Source of the DNA: Trichopria drosophilae
Taxonomy: Eukaryota > Arthropoda > Insecta > Hymenoptera > Diapriidae
Reading direction: 5' to 3'
Length of the DNA: 64,000 nt
Assembly: GCA_030407085.1 (NCBI GenBank)
Contig: CM059583.1
Coordinates: 84,360,501-84,424,500, forward strand
The notes under the pieces are model-generated. The model saw only the letters and a list, made by a program, of their open reading frames with translations. It had not been told where the DNA came from and ran no database searches. Positions 43,111-53,211 of this stretch are shown one piece after another. Numbering within the stretch: the stretch's first letter is position 1; the number at the start of each line of letters is the position of its first letter. A program made the translations under genes and the position numbers.

Positions 43111-44134
43111 CTACCCCCCAGGGGTAGTCTTTGCCAGCCCCTCGGGCGCGGTGACCACCTACGGGCGCAAAGTTCTTTTACGCCCTTGATACGAAAATAA
43201 CTATTTCGATATATCTAAAAGATGTCTTATAGATATCTATAAGATATCCGTCATAGATCTTTTCGATACTTTCAAGATATCTTTGACGAATTATATGTAT
43301 ATATATTGTATATATAACATAATAATAATATAGACAGTAATTATTAAAACACAGTAAACATGTAATATGCATCGAATAGTCTATTAGAAAACAAGTGCAT
43401 GAAGTAAGTGTTTTGCAACTTTTATTGATTAATACTTCGGCTGGCCTGTTGTCGGGGTCGAAGTTTTGAAAATGCTCATTTTCAATTTTCATACATATAA
43501 GAAACACTATATTGTTGTAACATATCTATCGAAGCCACTTGGACCTAAATATGATAGGACCCCCAAATATCAATATAATTTTATAATATAATTGAAAGCT
43601 GTTAGTAAACAAACGAGTCTTAAGGAATAGCCGACTCTCCACTGGGTTGAAGTTTCTGAGCGAGCGAAGCGAGCGAGGCACCACGCCAACACTAGTTAAT
43701 TCACTTGAACTTTGTTTTACAATCGATTTTTAAAATTCATATTTAAAATTGTAAATTTTAAATTATATTCCTCTAAACACAGCTTCTAATATGACAAACT
43801 CGATTGTAAAAAGTGAGTACATCTGTACAAGTAATTAGTAGAAATTACAGTAATATGATAATAATCTTCAATACGCAATGTATATTAAAAACTGCATCTG
43901 TATCTGATTTTTATTTCAATTTTTTTGTTAATTACCAATAAAAATGATTTTGACACTAATTTACTAAAATAGCCCTTCAACATAAACATTAATTTTAATT
44001 ATTTTTTTTTCATTACACCAATAAAAAATTTAATGTCTAAACATTAATTATATTTATTGAACACAATTTAACATAACATGGATTTAACATTATTCTTGAG
44101 CTTTTGCCTTGCTAATTGTTTTAATTCGCGATTT

Positions 44135-44287
44135 TTACTTAAGCGAATTTTTCTTTTCTTTTCGGACTGTACTTTCTGCGTAATAGTAGGTTTCCCTCTT
44201 TGATGAAACTTTTTTCAATTTGCTCTTAACCCGTTGCATTGCAACTCGTTTTTCCGTGTCCTCTATCATTTTCCTAGTTTTCTTTTC
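44135..44287 (-). pseudogene. Possible exon fragment, Lys/Arg-rich
   Basis: Minus-strand open stretch ending at a stop (44135) and starting after an acceptor-like TGTAAATATAG. It reads EKKTRKMIEDTEKRVAMQRV and then KSKLKKVSSKRETYYYAEST. The codon composition looks coding, but I recognise no family. It may be the last exon of the transposon's lost gene. Confidence 0.3.
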
Positions 44288-45225
44288 TATATTTACAATA
44301 TCAAAATTAAATAAAACGAATTTTTAATATTAATAAAAATACTAAAATAATTAAAATATAATAAAAATATGAAGTATATATTGTATTTTATAATTTAAAT
44401 TATTCATATTCAAAGCTTTAACGATTTTCTCATATTAAAAATAAGAGTATTATACAACTATGATGGAGTTTACAATGATGGAGTTTACAAACTGTCATAT
44501 TATAAGAAATAATTTTTTTAATTTGAAACAGAATGTAATTTCCGCTCGGAGTACAATTGATATTTACTAAATCTATCAAATCATCGTTTCAAAATGCAGT
44601 TATATTGTTTAATTTAATGTATAAATTGTGCCCGGAGTTTTAAAAAATTTTTAACCCCACATTGACACTTACCTTTACCGTGGTATTATGTATATAATTT
44701 ATTCGAAATATGTTAATGTAAATATATCGATTTTTAGTTTGAATGTATAAAAACTGATTAGAACGTACACAATAACTGAATCATACAAATATTACGTTAA
44801 AAAATATAAAAATAGCTTGTTTAACACTGTTTTTAACACGACTGTCAAAAATCGTGGACAGAATTAAAATCAAATTAGAGCGAATTTAACAAACATCAGT
44901 TTTTTAAAAATTATATTAGCGTGAATAATAGATACACATATTTAAAGTTACATTTTCCAGTTTTCTAAAAAAATGAACGAATCATACTACAAATGCTGGT
45001 TAATGTTCAAACACAGTGCTCGGGACACATGACGGAGTTTACATTTTCTCTATCTTGAGCATGAAAATGATATCAAGCGGTCACTTATAATTTATAAATA
45101 TTCATTGATATACGAGATTATACCCCGGTTTAATGTTTTGTTCCTTAATTTGTTAAAAATTTAATGCTAATTTACCATTTATGTACTCGGGACACAAAGG
45201 TATCACATTTTTTGAATTCACCCAT

Positions 45226-45322
45226 TTATACTTTATAAAGTTTACATTTTGATTTTTCGTTTCTACTTTTTAACGGGCGAGTTCTTTCAGAGCAAGCATA
45301 GGTGTATATATATATATATAAA
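45226..45322 (+). other. Short gap with (TA)n
   Basis: A (TA)n tract at 45305-45320 abuts gypsy-C. Its ATAAA (45318-45322) is the left target duplication. Confidence 0.6.
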
Positions 45323-45521
45323 TGTAATGTCTTGAAAGTCTTTATTAGTTATTATAAAATACATTAAATAGTTAAGAGAGTACAAAGGAACAATCGTCAT
45401 GTGCTCGCGGAACCCGAAAACGGAATGCGCGCGGCAAACAGTCCACGGCGCACGTCTCTACACAAGGGCGCATTTACATGAACGCATTTAGTGACCTCTA
45501 GTGACTTGCTGATACATCACA
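45323..45521 (-). repeat. Gypsy-C 3' LTR (left copy)
   Basis: 199 bp, TGTAATGTCTTG...CATCACA in window orientation. One substitution separates it from the right copy. Confidence 0.95.
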
Positions 45522-45549
45522 CTCCTCCGCACTTAGTTCAAACAATAAT

Positions 45550-48500
45550 TCACAAATCTAAAATAACTCGTGGTTTTCTAATTCTTGTTGATCGTCTTAA
45601 ATTCGTTGTGCATTTAGGTTCTAACTCGACTATTTGTGTTTTCACTTGATCACAATTTACAGTTTTTTCATGTTTAACCGAATCATTGACATTCTTATTT
45701 TCCGAACATACATCATTTTGTACAAACATGTTTTTATATTCTAAACTTTCACAACTCTCTCTCGAATCCACGCTCTTAACATTTTCCTTATCGGCAGACA
45801 CTGACTCTTCTCTCCCCTTTAAAGACGAAAAATTGCATGGTCGGAGTTGATCTACGTGGCGCTTCCACAGTTTGTTATCATCAGTTCTAACATGATAAGT
45901 AACCGGACCTATTTGTTTTTCAACCTGTGTTCTTCGCCAATTATCCGCCATGTAATCTTTTGCCATCACAATTTCATTATCGTTAAACTTAATTTCTCGG
46001 TTACCTCGGAAAAAATTCTTTTGCGCTTCCTGACTACGAATGACTTTTTCTTTAACTTCGGTTTTCAATAAGTCAAATCTATTTCTAAATTTTCTATTAA
46101 TTTGCAATTCTGCTGGGCTAATCCCGGTGGAACAATGTGGAGTTGATCTCCAATAAAATAAGTACTTGGCTAACGCGTCTTGACTATCCGTTTCTAATCT
46201 AAGTAATTCAAATTTGCTCTTAAAGGTCTTAACAGCGTTTTCTGCAGCACCATTGGATGCTGGATGGTACGGCGGAGTTTTAATGTGACGAATTCCATTT
46301 TTTCTAAGAAATTCTTTGAACGCCTCTGAGGTAAATGTTGGACCATTATCGGTCACAACTTTGAACGGTAAACCCCAGGTGCAGAAGTATTCTTTAAAAG
46401 CTCTGATTGTATTTCCTGCTTTAATGTTTGTCATCTTTTTTACATCCACCCATTTGGAATATGCATCCACTATTATTAAAAACATTTCACCCTCGACAGG
46501 CCCTAAAAAATCCGCGTGTATCCTATGATTAGGTCCGTCGGGCCATTCCCAGGTATGCGAATTCGCTTTCGGAGGGTTTTTTGCATTTTTTAAACACGGT
46601 TCACACGTTTTACTAATGTGTTCGATGTTTTTATCGATATTAGGCCACCAGATGTAAGATCTCGCTAGCATTTTCATCCGAACTACCCCCATGTGTGAAC
46701 TATGTAATTCTGCCAATAATTCTTTTCTCAGCGATTTAGGAATTACTATTCTGTGTCCCCACATGACGCAACCTTTTTCCACGGATAATTCTCGACTTTT
46801 AAATGCATATACTTTAATTTCATCCGCTACCTTGTTTGGCCAACCTTCCTGAATATAACGCTTTACTATCCTTAATTCGTCATCACTTTCAGTTTCGGCA
46901 CTTACAACATCATTTGAAATAACTTGTACATCATCTATCACGAAATTTAAATAAGAATAATCGTCATTTCCGTTATCACTATCTTGACTGTTGTTTCTAA
47001 TTGGAAACCTGGACAAGCAATCAGCGTTAATGTTATTCTTACCAGCTATATGTTTAATCTTATAATTGTAACCGGACAAAAATACGGCCCAACGTTGAAC
47101 TCTTGCTGCTGCCATTTGCGGAATACCTTTTTTTTCACCAAATATATAAATAAGCGGTTTATGATCGGTTTCTAAAACGAAAGGTCTTCCATAGACAAAC
47201 TGATGAAAAGTTTTAACTCCGAACACTAATCCTAAGGCTTCCCGATCTAATTGAGAATAGCCTGTTTCCGCTTTGCTCAACGTTCTTGAGGCGTATGCAA
47301 TCGGTCTTTCTTTATTGTCTTTAAGAATGTGCGACAATACCCCTACCCCATGTGGTGATGCATCTGTTGTGATTTTAACCGGTAGCTCTGGGTTGTATTG
47401 CATAAGTACCTCACTTGAAGCTAATCTAACTTTAATTGTATTAAAAGCCTTTTCGCATTCGTTAGACCAGTTCCATCTTACCCCTTTTTTTAGCAACTTA
47501 TACAATGGGCTTAAAATTTCAGAAAATCCACGAATAAATTTCGCATGATAGTTCACGGATCCTAAAAATACCTGTAGCTCTTTGACTTTCCTTGGTCTCG
47601 GCATTTTCGTAATAGCTTCTACTTTACTATTAGATATTTTAATACCCTCTGCCGATAACTCATAGCCCAAAAATGTAACTTTATCGCTACCGAATTGACA
47701 TTTTGATTTTTCTAATTTTAGTCCGCTTTCTCGGAATCTTGCTAATATCGCTTCTAATCTTCTGTCGTGTTCTTCGTGATTCGCCCCCGTAATTAAAATA
47801 TCATCAAAAAATACTATTACCCCATCTACGTCTGACAATAGCTTTTCCATCTCCCTTTGGAATATTCCCGGCGCCGAAGCTATGCCAAACGATAATCTCT
47901 TAAACGCGAACAACCCTTTATGCGTACTAATAGTCGTTAATAACTGTGACTCTTCATTTAACTGTAACTGCTGATATGCGTTTGATATATCTAATTTGCT
48001 AAAAATTACGCTCTGTTTTACTGAAACTAACAAATCCTGTATTCTCGGGACCGGATGTCTATCAATTCTTAAATTTGGATTTATTGTAATTTTGTAGTCA
48101 CCGCAAATTCTAATGTCGCCATTTTTCTTAAGAACCGGTACAATTGGTGTTGCCCACTTGCTACTTTTAACAGAATACATAACGTTTTTTGTTTCTAACC
48201 TCTCTAATTCTTTGTCAATTTTACTTTTTAACGCATATGGAACTGGGCGGGGCTTACAGAATATTGGTTTTGCGTCCTCTTTCAAATCAAGTTCAAATTT
48301 ATCTTTATTAAAAGATCCTAATTTTTTCGAAAAAACCGTATTATGTTCCTTAAGTATTTTATTTAAATTTGATCGTTCATCATTTTCCACTCTATTAATA
48401 TTTTCGTCAACTTTATCTTCAATTATTTTAAAAGCTGTAATCCAATCTCTACCTATAATGGGTAAGCCCTTTCCCGGTAAAATCAATAACTCTAACATTT

Positions 48501-49479
48501 TACTTTCACTTTGAAATTCCACTTTAACATTGATTTTGCCAATGGGAATAATTGGATCGCCTGAATAACTTTGAAATTTTCTATTTGATCTTTCTAATTT
48601 TAAATGTTTCAATCCCGAATTTACAAAAAATTCTTTGGAAAAAGCCGTTATTGGTGATCCTGTGTCAATTTCAAATTTGAACTCTAGCCCTTGAATTTTT
48701 ACTACCGTTTCGTATGGTTTTACAGACTTGATCGTTTCAACGATTTTTTCTCGAATCGAATAGAGGTTATCGGAATCCTCTGACAAATCGCATTCTTCCA
48801 AATAATTTTGCTTTGAACTCAATCTGGCTTTATCTTTAATATCATTTTTTGCCTTTTCATTACTATTAAAACTTTTCGTGAAACTTCTGTTCGATTTACA
48901 AACTACGGCTAAATGACCCTGTTTATGACACGAATTACAAGTATACGACCTAAAACGACATTCCTTCGCGTAATGATTCGATTTTCCGCAACAAAAACAT
49001 TTATTTTTACTCACATCATCCCTCGCTTCTCGCTTACCACTATTATTCGCAATCTTCTTTTTGTTGACGTAGTTGATCTTCTCTTGATCACCCCTGAAGT
49101 CTGGCTTCGATTCCGACGCTCCTCTACCTGCCATCTCGACTGCTTTTTCGAAAGTCAAATCCTTTTCACGTAGTAGCCTCTTTTGTAGTGTTTCAATGTT
49201 TATTCCCCAGACGAATTGGTCCCTCATATTCTCGTTCTGATTTGTACCGAAATTGCAATAAATTGAAGACTTTTTCAAAATTTCCACAAATGACTTGATG
49301 TCTTCCTTTTCCTTCTGTTTACATTGCTTAAATTTGAACCTTTCCAACATAACATTTGGTTCTGGTTCCATGTGACCCTTCATAATCGCCGCAAGCTGCG
49401 CATATGTTTTGGCACTTGGTAGATCCGGTGAACACAAATTTCTCAAAATCGAATAACCTTCACTGCCAATCAAGGTCAA
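45550..49479 (-). CDS. Gypsy-C Gag(C-terminal)-Pol polyprotein
   Basis: 1309 open residues after the TAG at 49546. Two knuckle-like motifs CFCCGKSNHYAKEC and CNSCHKQGHLAVVC lie near residues 160-195. Protease KFEIDTGSPITAFSKEF lies near 275. RT has FSKLDISNAYQQLQLNEES and the box VIVFFDDILITG. RNase H has ITTDASPHGVGVLSHIL. Integrase has an HHCC domain (HSSHMGVVRMKML...CEPCLKN) and core residues HADFLGPV, VTDNGPTF and HPASNGAAENAVK. All catalytic positions are intact. The listed Met is only the first after the stop codon. Confidence 0.93.
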   Translation of the reverse strand: MTLIGSEGYSILRNLCSPDLPSAKTYAQLAAIMKGHMEPEPNVMLERFKFKQCKQKEKEDIKSFVEILKKSSIYCNFGTNQNENMRDQFVWGINIETLQKRLLREKDLTFEKAVEMAGRGASESKPDFRGDQEKINYVNKKKIANNSGKREARDDVSKNKCFCCGKSNHYAKECRFRSYTCNSCHKQGHLAVVCKSNRSFTKSFNSNEKAKNDIKDKARLSSKQNYLEECDLSEDSDNLYSIREKIVETIKSVKPYETVVKIQGLEFKFEIDTGSPITAFSKEFFVNSGLKHLKLERSNRKFQSYSGDPIIPIGKINVKVEFQSESKMLELLILPGKGLPIIGRDWITAFKIIEDKVDENINRVENDERSNLNKILKEHNTVFSKKLGSFNKDKFELDLKEDAKPIFCKPRPVPYALKSKIDKELERLETKNVMYSVKSSKWATPIVPVLKKNGDIRICGDYKITINPNLRIDRHPVPRIQDLLVSVKQSVIFSKLDISNAYQQLQLNEESQLLTTISTHKGLFAFKRLSFGIASAPGIFQREMEKLLSDVDGVIVFFDDILITGANHEEHDRRLEAILARFRESGLKLEKSKCQFGSDKVTFLGYELSAEGIKISNSKVEAITKMPRPRKVKELQVFLGSVNYHAKFIRGFSEILSPLYKLLKKGVRWNWSNECEKAFNTIKVRLASSEVLMQYNPELPVKITTDASPHGVGVLSHILKDNKERPIAYASRTLSKAETGYSQLDREALGLVFGVKTFHQFVYGRPFVLETDHKPLIYIFGEKKGIPQMAAARVQRWAVFLSGYNYKIKHIAGKNNINADCLSRFPIRNNSQDSDNGNDDYSYLNFVIDDVQVISNDVVSAETESDDELRIVKRYIQEGWPNKVADEIKVYAFKSRELSVEKGCVMWGHRIVIPKSLRKELLAELHSSHMGVVRMKMLARSYIWWPNIDKNIEHISKTCEPCLKNAKNPPKANSHTWEWPDGPNHRIHADFLGPVEGEMFLIIVDAYSKWVDVKKMTNIKAGNTIRAFKEYFCTWGLPFKVVTDNGPTFTSEAFKEFLRKNGIRHIKTPPYHPASNGAAENAVKTFKSKFELLRLETDSQDALAKYLFYWRSTPHCSTGISPAELQINRKFRNRFDLLKTEVKEKVIRSQEAQKNFFRGNREIKFNDNEIVMAKDYMADNWRRTQVEKQIGPVTYHVRTDDNKLWKRHVDQLRPCNFSSLKGREESVSADKENVKSVDSRESCESLEYKNMFVQNDVCSENKNVNDSVKHEKTVNCDQVKTQIVELEPKCTTNLRRSTRIRKPRVILDL

Positions 49480-49545
49480 GAATAATGCTGCTTTTTTCTC
49501 TTCTCGTACGTCATTGGCAATAAAATATTGCTCTAATCGTTCGTG

Positions 49546-49788
49546 CTACAATGTCCAATTTTCGTTTCTAGAATATTCATTAATACTACCAATGGTCGGC
49601 GCCATTTTGCCTTTCAGATTCTCGAATACCAGCTTATTCTGATTTAGCATCTGCCCTTCTCTATTAATTTGCTCTCTTTGTTGTTGCAGATCTTTGTTAA
49701 CTTCTTCTAATTTCCGTCTCCAAGCTTCTAATTTGCTTTTGTCGGCTTCCAGTACTTTCAGTTCTTCTTGCAATTGCTCCTCGTTCAT
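49546..49788 (-). CDS. Gypsy-C Gag N-terminus, ending at in-frame TAG
   Basis: 80 residues from ATG 49788. A coiled-coil-like segment rich in Glu, Lys and Gln (EELKVLEADKSKLEAWRRKL) precedes INEYSRNENWTL and the stop. The same frame continues immediately with HERLEQYFIANDVREEKKAA, a normal gypsy Gag sequence, so the TAG is a single nonsense codon within an otherwise continuous polyprotein of about 1413 codons. Confidence 0.85.
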   Translation of the reverse strand: MNEEQLQEELKVLEADKSKLEAWRRKLEEVNKDLQQQREQINREGQMLNQNKLVFENLKGKMAPTIGSINEYSRNENWTL

Positions 49789-49919
49789 GCTCTCGCACGC
49801 CTAGTTCCTTTGTAATTTGGCCCTTTGCCACTTTGTTGTTTCTTTACACTTTACTGTTTTTCTTCCGTTTCTACACTTTGACTCCTTCCAGTCTCACCAT
49901 TATTCACCTCGTCGCCAAT

Positions 49920-50118
49920 TGTAATGTCTTGAAAGTCTTTATTAGTTATTATAAAATACATTAAATAGTTAAGAGAGTACAAAGGAACAATCGTCATGTG
50001 CTCGCGGAACCCGAAAACGGAATGCGCGCGACAAACAGTCCACGGCGCACGTCTCTACACAAGGGCGCATTTACATGAACGCATTTAGTGACCTCTAGTG
50101 ACTTGCTGATACATCACA
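49920..50118 (-). repeat. Gypsy-C 5' LTR (right copy)
   Basis: 199 bp, one mismatch to 45323-45521. On the minus strand it is followed two bases later by TGGCGACGAGGTGAAT, the likely primer-binding site; I could not assign the tRNA. Confidence 0.94.
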
Positions 50119-50364
50119 ATAAACATTTAAAATTAATGATTAAACACGGTCATTGAACCAAGTCAATATGTTAAAAATAAACATTTAACATAATTGAACT
50201 TCAAAATAAGAATTTAAAAAATCCGAAAATTTCTTCCATTCGTATACATTTATATTAATTAAAGAGATATTATATATACAGGAGAAATGATTTTAGTTAG
50301 CCACCTGTAAGTAACACGATAAACAAATAGAAGAGTAAATAAATAAACAAACAAGTAAATATAA

Positions 50365-50905
50365 CTATTTTTTCATAAGAATACTGTAAATATTTGGTAA
50401 TTTTGATTTTTCGAATCGAATATTAACCGTATTTTCAGTATTACTTATGAAAAAATTTTCAATTTCCTTTCTTTTACAGATATTATTTTCTAATGCTAGA
50501 ATTTTGACATTATCAAAGTCAAAACCATGTCCTGTCTCAATTCTATGCATCGTTAAGCCTGTATATTTTTCTTGTTTATCCTGTATGTTTTTTTTTGTGT
50601 TCACTTATACGTGTACCTAATCTTCTACCAGTTTGTCCTATGTAGACGTTGTTGCAATGTAAACAGGAGATTTGATAGACTACATTGCTCATTTTTTTTG
50701 TTTCTAAAACGTCTTTTCCAATTCTAATACCACCTATGTTTTTACCTATACGTTTTGATACTACACGAATCTTCTCTTTTCTTAATCTAGCAGTTAATTT
50801 TTCTGTAATGCCATGTACGTACGGTATAGATGTTGTTTTAATGAAATAAAATTGTAAAAATGAACAATTTAAACAAATAACCATTTTCTCGTAAAATTCT
50901 CTCAA
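50365..50905 (-). pseudogene. Penelope-like GIY-YIG endonuclease region
   Basis: Two overlapping frames (50576-50905 and 50365-50604). The first has SIPYVHGITEKLTARLRKE and then VVYQISCLHCNNVYIGQTGR with TRISEHKKK, the GIY-YIG-type nuclease that nicks the target in Penelope-like elements. The second continues TGLTMHRIETGHGFDFDNVK. A one-base shift near 50590 separates them. Confidence 0.85.
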
Positions 50906-51395
50906 CCAAGTTTAAGTTTTTCTTGCGAAATCGTATTTCAGACAGTTTAATTGCTCGATCAATTAGACCGATAGCAACACTTATTTTTATATAGAGAGGA
51001 TGATTTGATCGAAAATTTAGGTATCTTCCTGACCAAGTGTCCTTATGGAACCAGTCAGTATCGAGAAAACCATTATTTTTTCGAATTATCAATAAGTCAA
51101 GAAAATTGATTTTATTATTAATTTCTACTTTTTTAGTAAAAGTAATTTTATTAGTTAAGCCTTTAATTTTATGTAAACTATTAAATTTATTTAAGACATA
51201 GTCCTCTTTTCCTGACGGAACAGCGAGAAGAATGTCATCGACATATCTCATATAAAGGGGTGGTTTAAAATTTAATTTCTTAATTAAAATATTTTCAACA
51301 AATTCCATATATAAATTAGCAACTATTGGTGATAGGGGAGACCCCATAGGGCCTCCAAAAACTTGTTTATAAAATTTATTCTGAAAGGGAAACAA
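50838..51395 (-). pseudogene. Penelope-like RT, palm and C-terminal part
   Basis: Contains FGGPMGSPLSPIVANLYMEF, then YMRYVDDILLAVPSG with the catalytic aspartates, and KINFLDLLIIRKNNGFLDT, all in the order typical of Penelope RT. It overlaps the neighbouring frames, indicating frameshifts at both ends. Confidence 0.88.
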
Positions 51396-51870
51396 TGTTA
51401 TTTAGAACAATTTTCAAACCTTTAATAAATTCATCCATTGGGAGGGTAATAAAAATTGATATTTCATGCCATCTAATTTTAATAATTAGAAGGATGATAT
51501 CAGTTGATATGTTGGTAAATAAAGACACTACGTCCAAGGATAATAATTTAAAGTTTTGTGGTATTTTTAAAGATTTAATTTTCTCTCTACAGCTCCAACT
51601 ATCTTTAATATGAAGTTTATTTTTTGAAGTAATGTTTATCAGAATGTTAGTGAAAAACGTTGCCAAATTATATGTAGGAGAATTAATAGTAGATACTATT
51701 ATTCTCAAAGGTAAACCTTGTTTATGTATCTTTGGTAAACCATATGCTCGTGGAATGGTAGCATTGTTAGTTTTTAGAAATTTGCATGTTAAATTGTTAA
51801 TGTACTCTTTCTTTTCCCAGGAAGCAGCTAAAGAATTTACTTCTTCAGAAATAGTGCACGTATATTAATA
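51376..51870 (-). pseudogene. Penelope-like RT, fingers region
   Basis: The minus-strand frame from about 51870 reads IPRAYGLPKIHKQGLPLRII, a signature of this family, followed by FKLLSLDVVSLFTNI with the first catalytic Asp. The ORF proper from the first Met is 51376-51708. A stop near 51865 and a shift near 51390 break it. Confidence 0.85.
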
Positions 51871-52797
51871 GACGGAAATCTTGTAGGTATCGGAATCTCT
51901 TACCAAGGTGTTCATTTTGTTTAAATATTCATCTTTGTTTATGATAACAGTGAGATTACCTTTGTCTGCTTTTGTAATTAGAATATTAATTTCTTCTTCT
52001 AGAAACTTATGTAATAATTCCAAATCTTGTTCAGTTGGAGTGTAACAGTTTGGATTATCTTCTAAGTTTATATTTTGTAACATCTTAATGCAGTCGTGTC
52101 TAATAGGGTTCTTTTTATCCAATATAATACGACCATTTTCGTCTATAACATCATTAATAGCTGATATACCATACTCTATACTGGCTATAAAGTTGTGTAG
52201 AGGGAATTTCTTTTTGGTCTTAATAGGGAAAGAGTGTTCACCTAGAGCAATTATGTTCAAAACTTCATTTGGAATTACAACATCTGTATAATTTTTAATC
52301 CAATTATTATTATATTTTACTTTATTAATTTTTGTATGGTGTGTGTTTTTACTTTTCATCCACAAAAACTATTTATTTAGTTTTTGAGAATGTTGTAAAA
52401 ACAATATATTATATCTTAAATCTTGAGTAAAGAAAAAATTGTTATAAATGTGAAAAGGGAGAAAATGTACAATATCATAAAATAAACTATTTCTGGTGTT
52501 TTTTAAACAATTAATTTTCTTAATAATGTCCGTAATTTCCAAGTTTAGTAAAAACCATTGTAATTTATAACATATAGTTTGAAATTTTTGGTTTGAAGAA
52601 AACGAGTAAAACGTTTCTAATTTCTTTAATTTTAAATTAAATAAGTGATTAGGAAGGATAGAATTTTTTCGACATTGTAATAGAAAAATATGTTGGTTTA
52701 TAAGGTGTGATAAAATTGTCGATATATTTATCCATTCTTTAAAGAGAGAGCATATTTTTATTCCAAAATTATACTTAATGTATTTTAGGCAATGCAT
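51865..52797 (-). pseudogene. Penelope-like N-terminal region
   Basis: Two segments of the same frame, 52369-52797 and 51865-52365, are separated by a single TAG at 52369. The second has NLTVIINKDEYLNKMNTLV, preceded by EEEINILITKADKG, the usual start of the RT domain. The first is Leu/Asn/Lys-rich with no recognised domain. Confidence 0.78.
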
Positions 52798-52872
52798 GTT
52801 CTCTTTTAAAAAAATAATTAAATAGTAATTTTTTGACCGGTGAAGAATTTAAAATTAATGATTAAACACGTA

Positions 52873-53030
52873 TATTATCTAGCAATTGTTGCTCGATTCC
52901 GACTGTTGTTAGGGACATAAATAAATAATTCTGTCAAGGTCCGGACAGCCAAACCGGACGGGAGCTTGACAGAATTATTTATTTATGTCCTTAAAAACAG
53001 TCGGAATCGAGTAACAATTGCTAGATAATA
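52873..53030. repeat. Foldback repeat, 66-bp arms
   Basis: 52873-52938 and 52965-53030 are near-perfect inverses (TATTATCTAGCAATTGTTGC ... GCTAGATAATA side) around a 26-bp loop with CCGGAC/GTCCGG. A third partial copy of the arm lies at about 53146-53211. Transcribed, it would form a long hairpin. Confidence 0.85.
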
Positions 53031-53211
53031 GTTGCCACCTTCTAATGGAGCCATTAATCCACTTAGTATAGAGAGCTGATTTTACGAATTTTATATTATT
53101 CAAAATCGCATAACTTTTTATTTAACCAGCCAAACCGGACTGGACCTTGACAGAATTATTTATTTATGTCCCTATAAGCAGTAGGAATCGAGCAACAATT
53201 GCTGGATAATA

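Larger units (their letters stand above)
42328..45225. mobile_element. 2.9-kb TIR element in putative PPIL2 intron 2
   Basis: Left GGGTGAATTCAAAAAATGTG (42328) and right CACATTTTTTGAATTCACCC (to 45225) are exact inverses over 24 bp, flanked by ATTT on both sides. Subterminal copies of TGAYGGAGTTTACA recur near 42505, 44460, 44475 and 45032. One short minus-strand frame is present. A DNA transposon derivative, class unknown. Confidence 0.72.
45323..50118 (-). mobile_element. Gypsy-C, K02A2.6-like Ty3/gypsy element, very young
   Basis: 4796 bp with 199-bp LTRs that differ at one base and a 5-bp target duplication ATAAA (45318-45322, 50119-50123). A purine tract (minus strand GCGGAGGAG, near 45524-45532) precedes the 3' LTR. 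A single polyprotein frame on the minus strand is broken only by one TAG. The compact LTRs, single frame and FFDD-type RT fit the K02A2.6 lineage. Confidence 0.95.
50149..52846 (-). mobile_element. Penelope-like element (RT plus GIY-YIG)
   Basis: A 2.7-kb element on the minus strand, bounded by a 24-bp direct repeat (50125-50148 and 52847-52870; begins ATTTAAAATTAATG) that I read as the target-site duplication. It encodes a Penelope-type RT followed by a GIY-YIG endonuclease, with some frameshifts and stops. No LTR-like terminal repeat was noticed. Confidence 0.88.
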
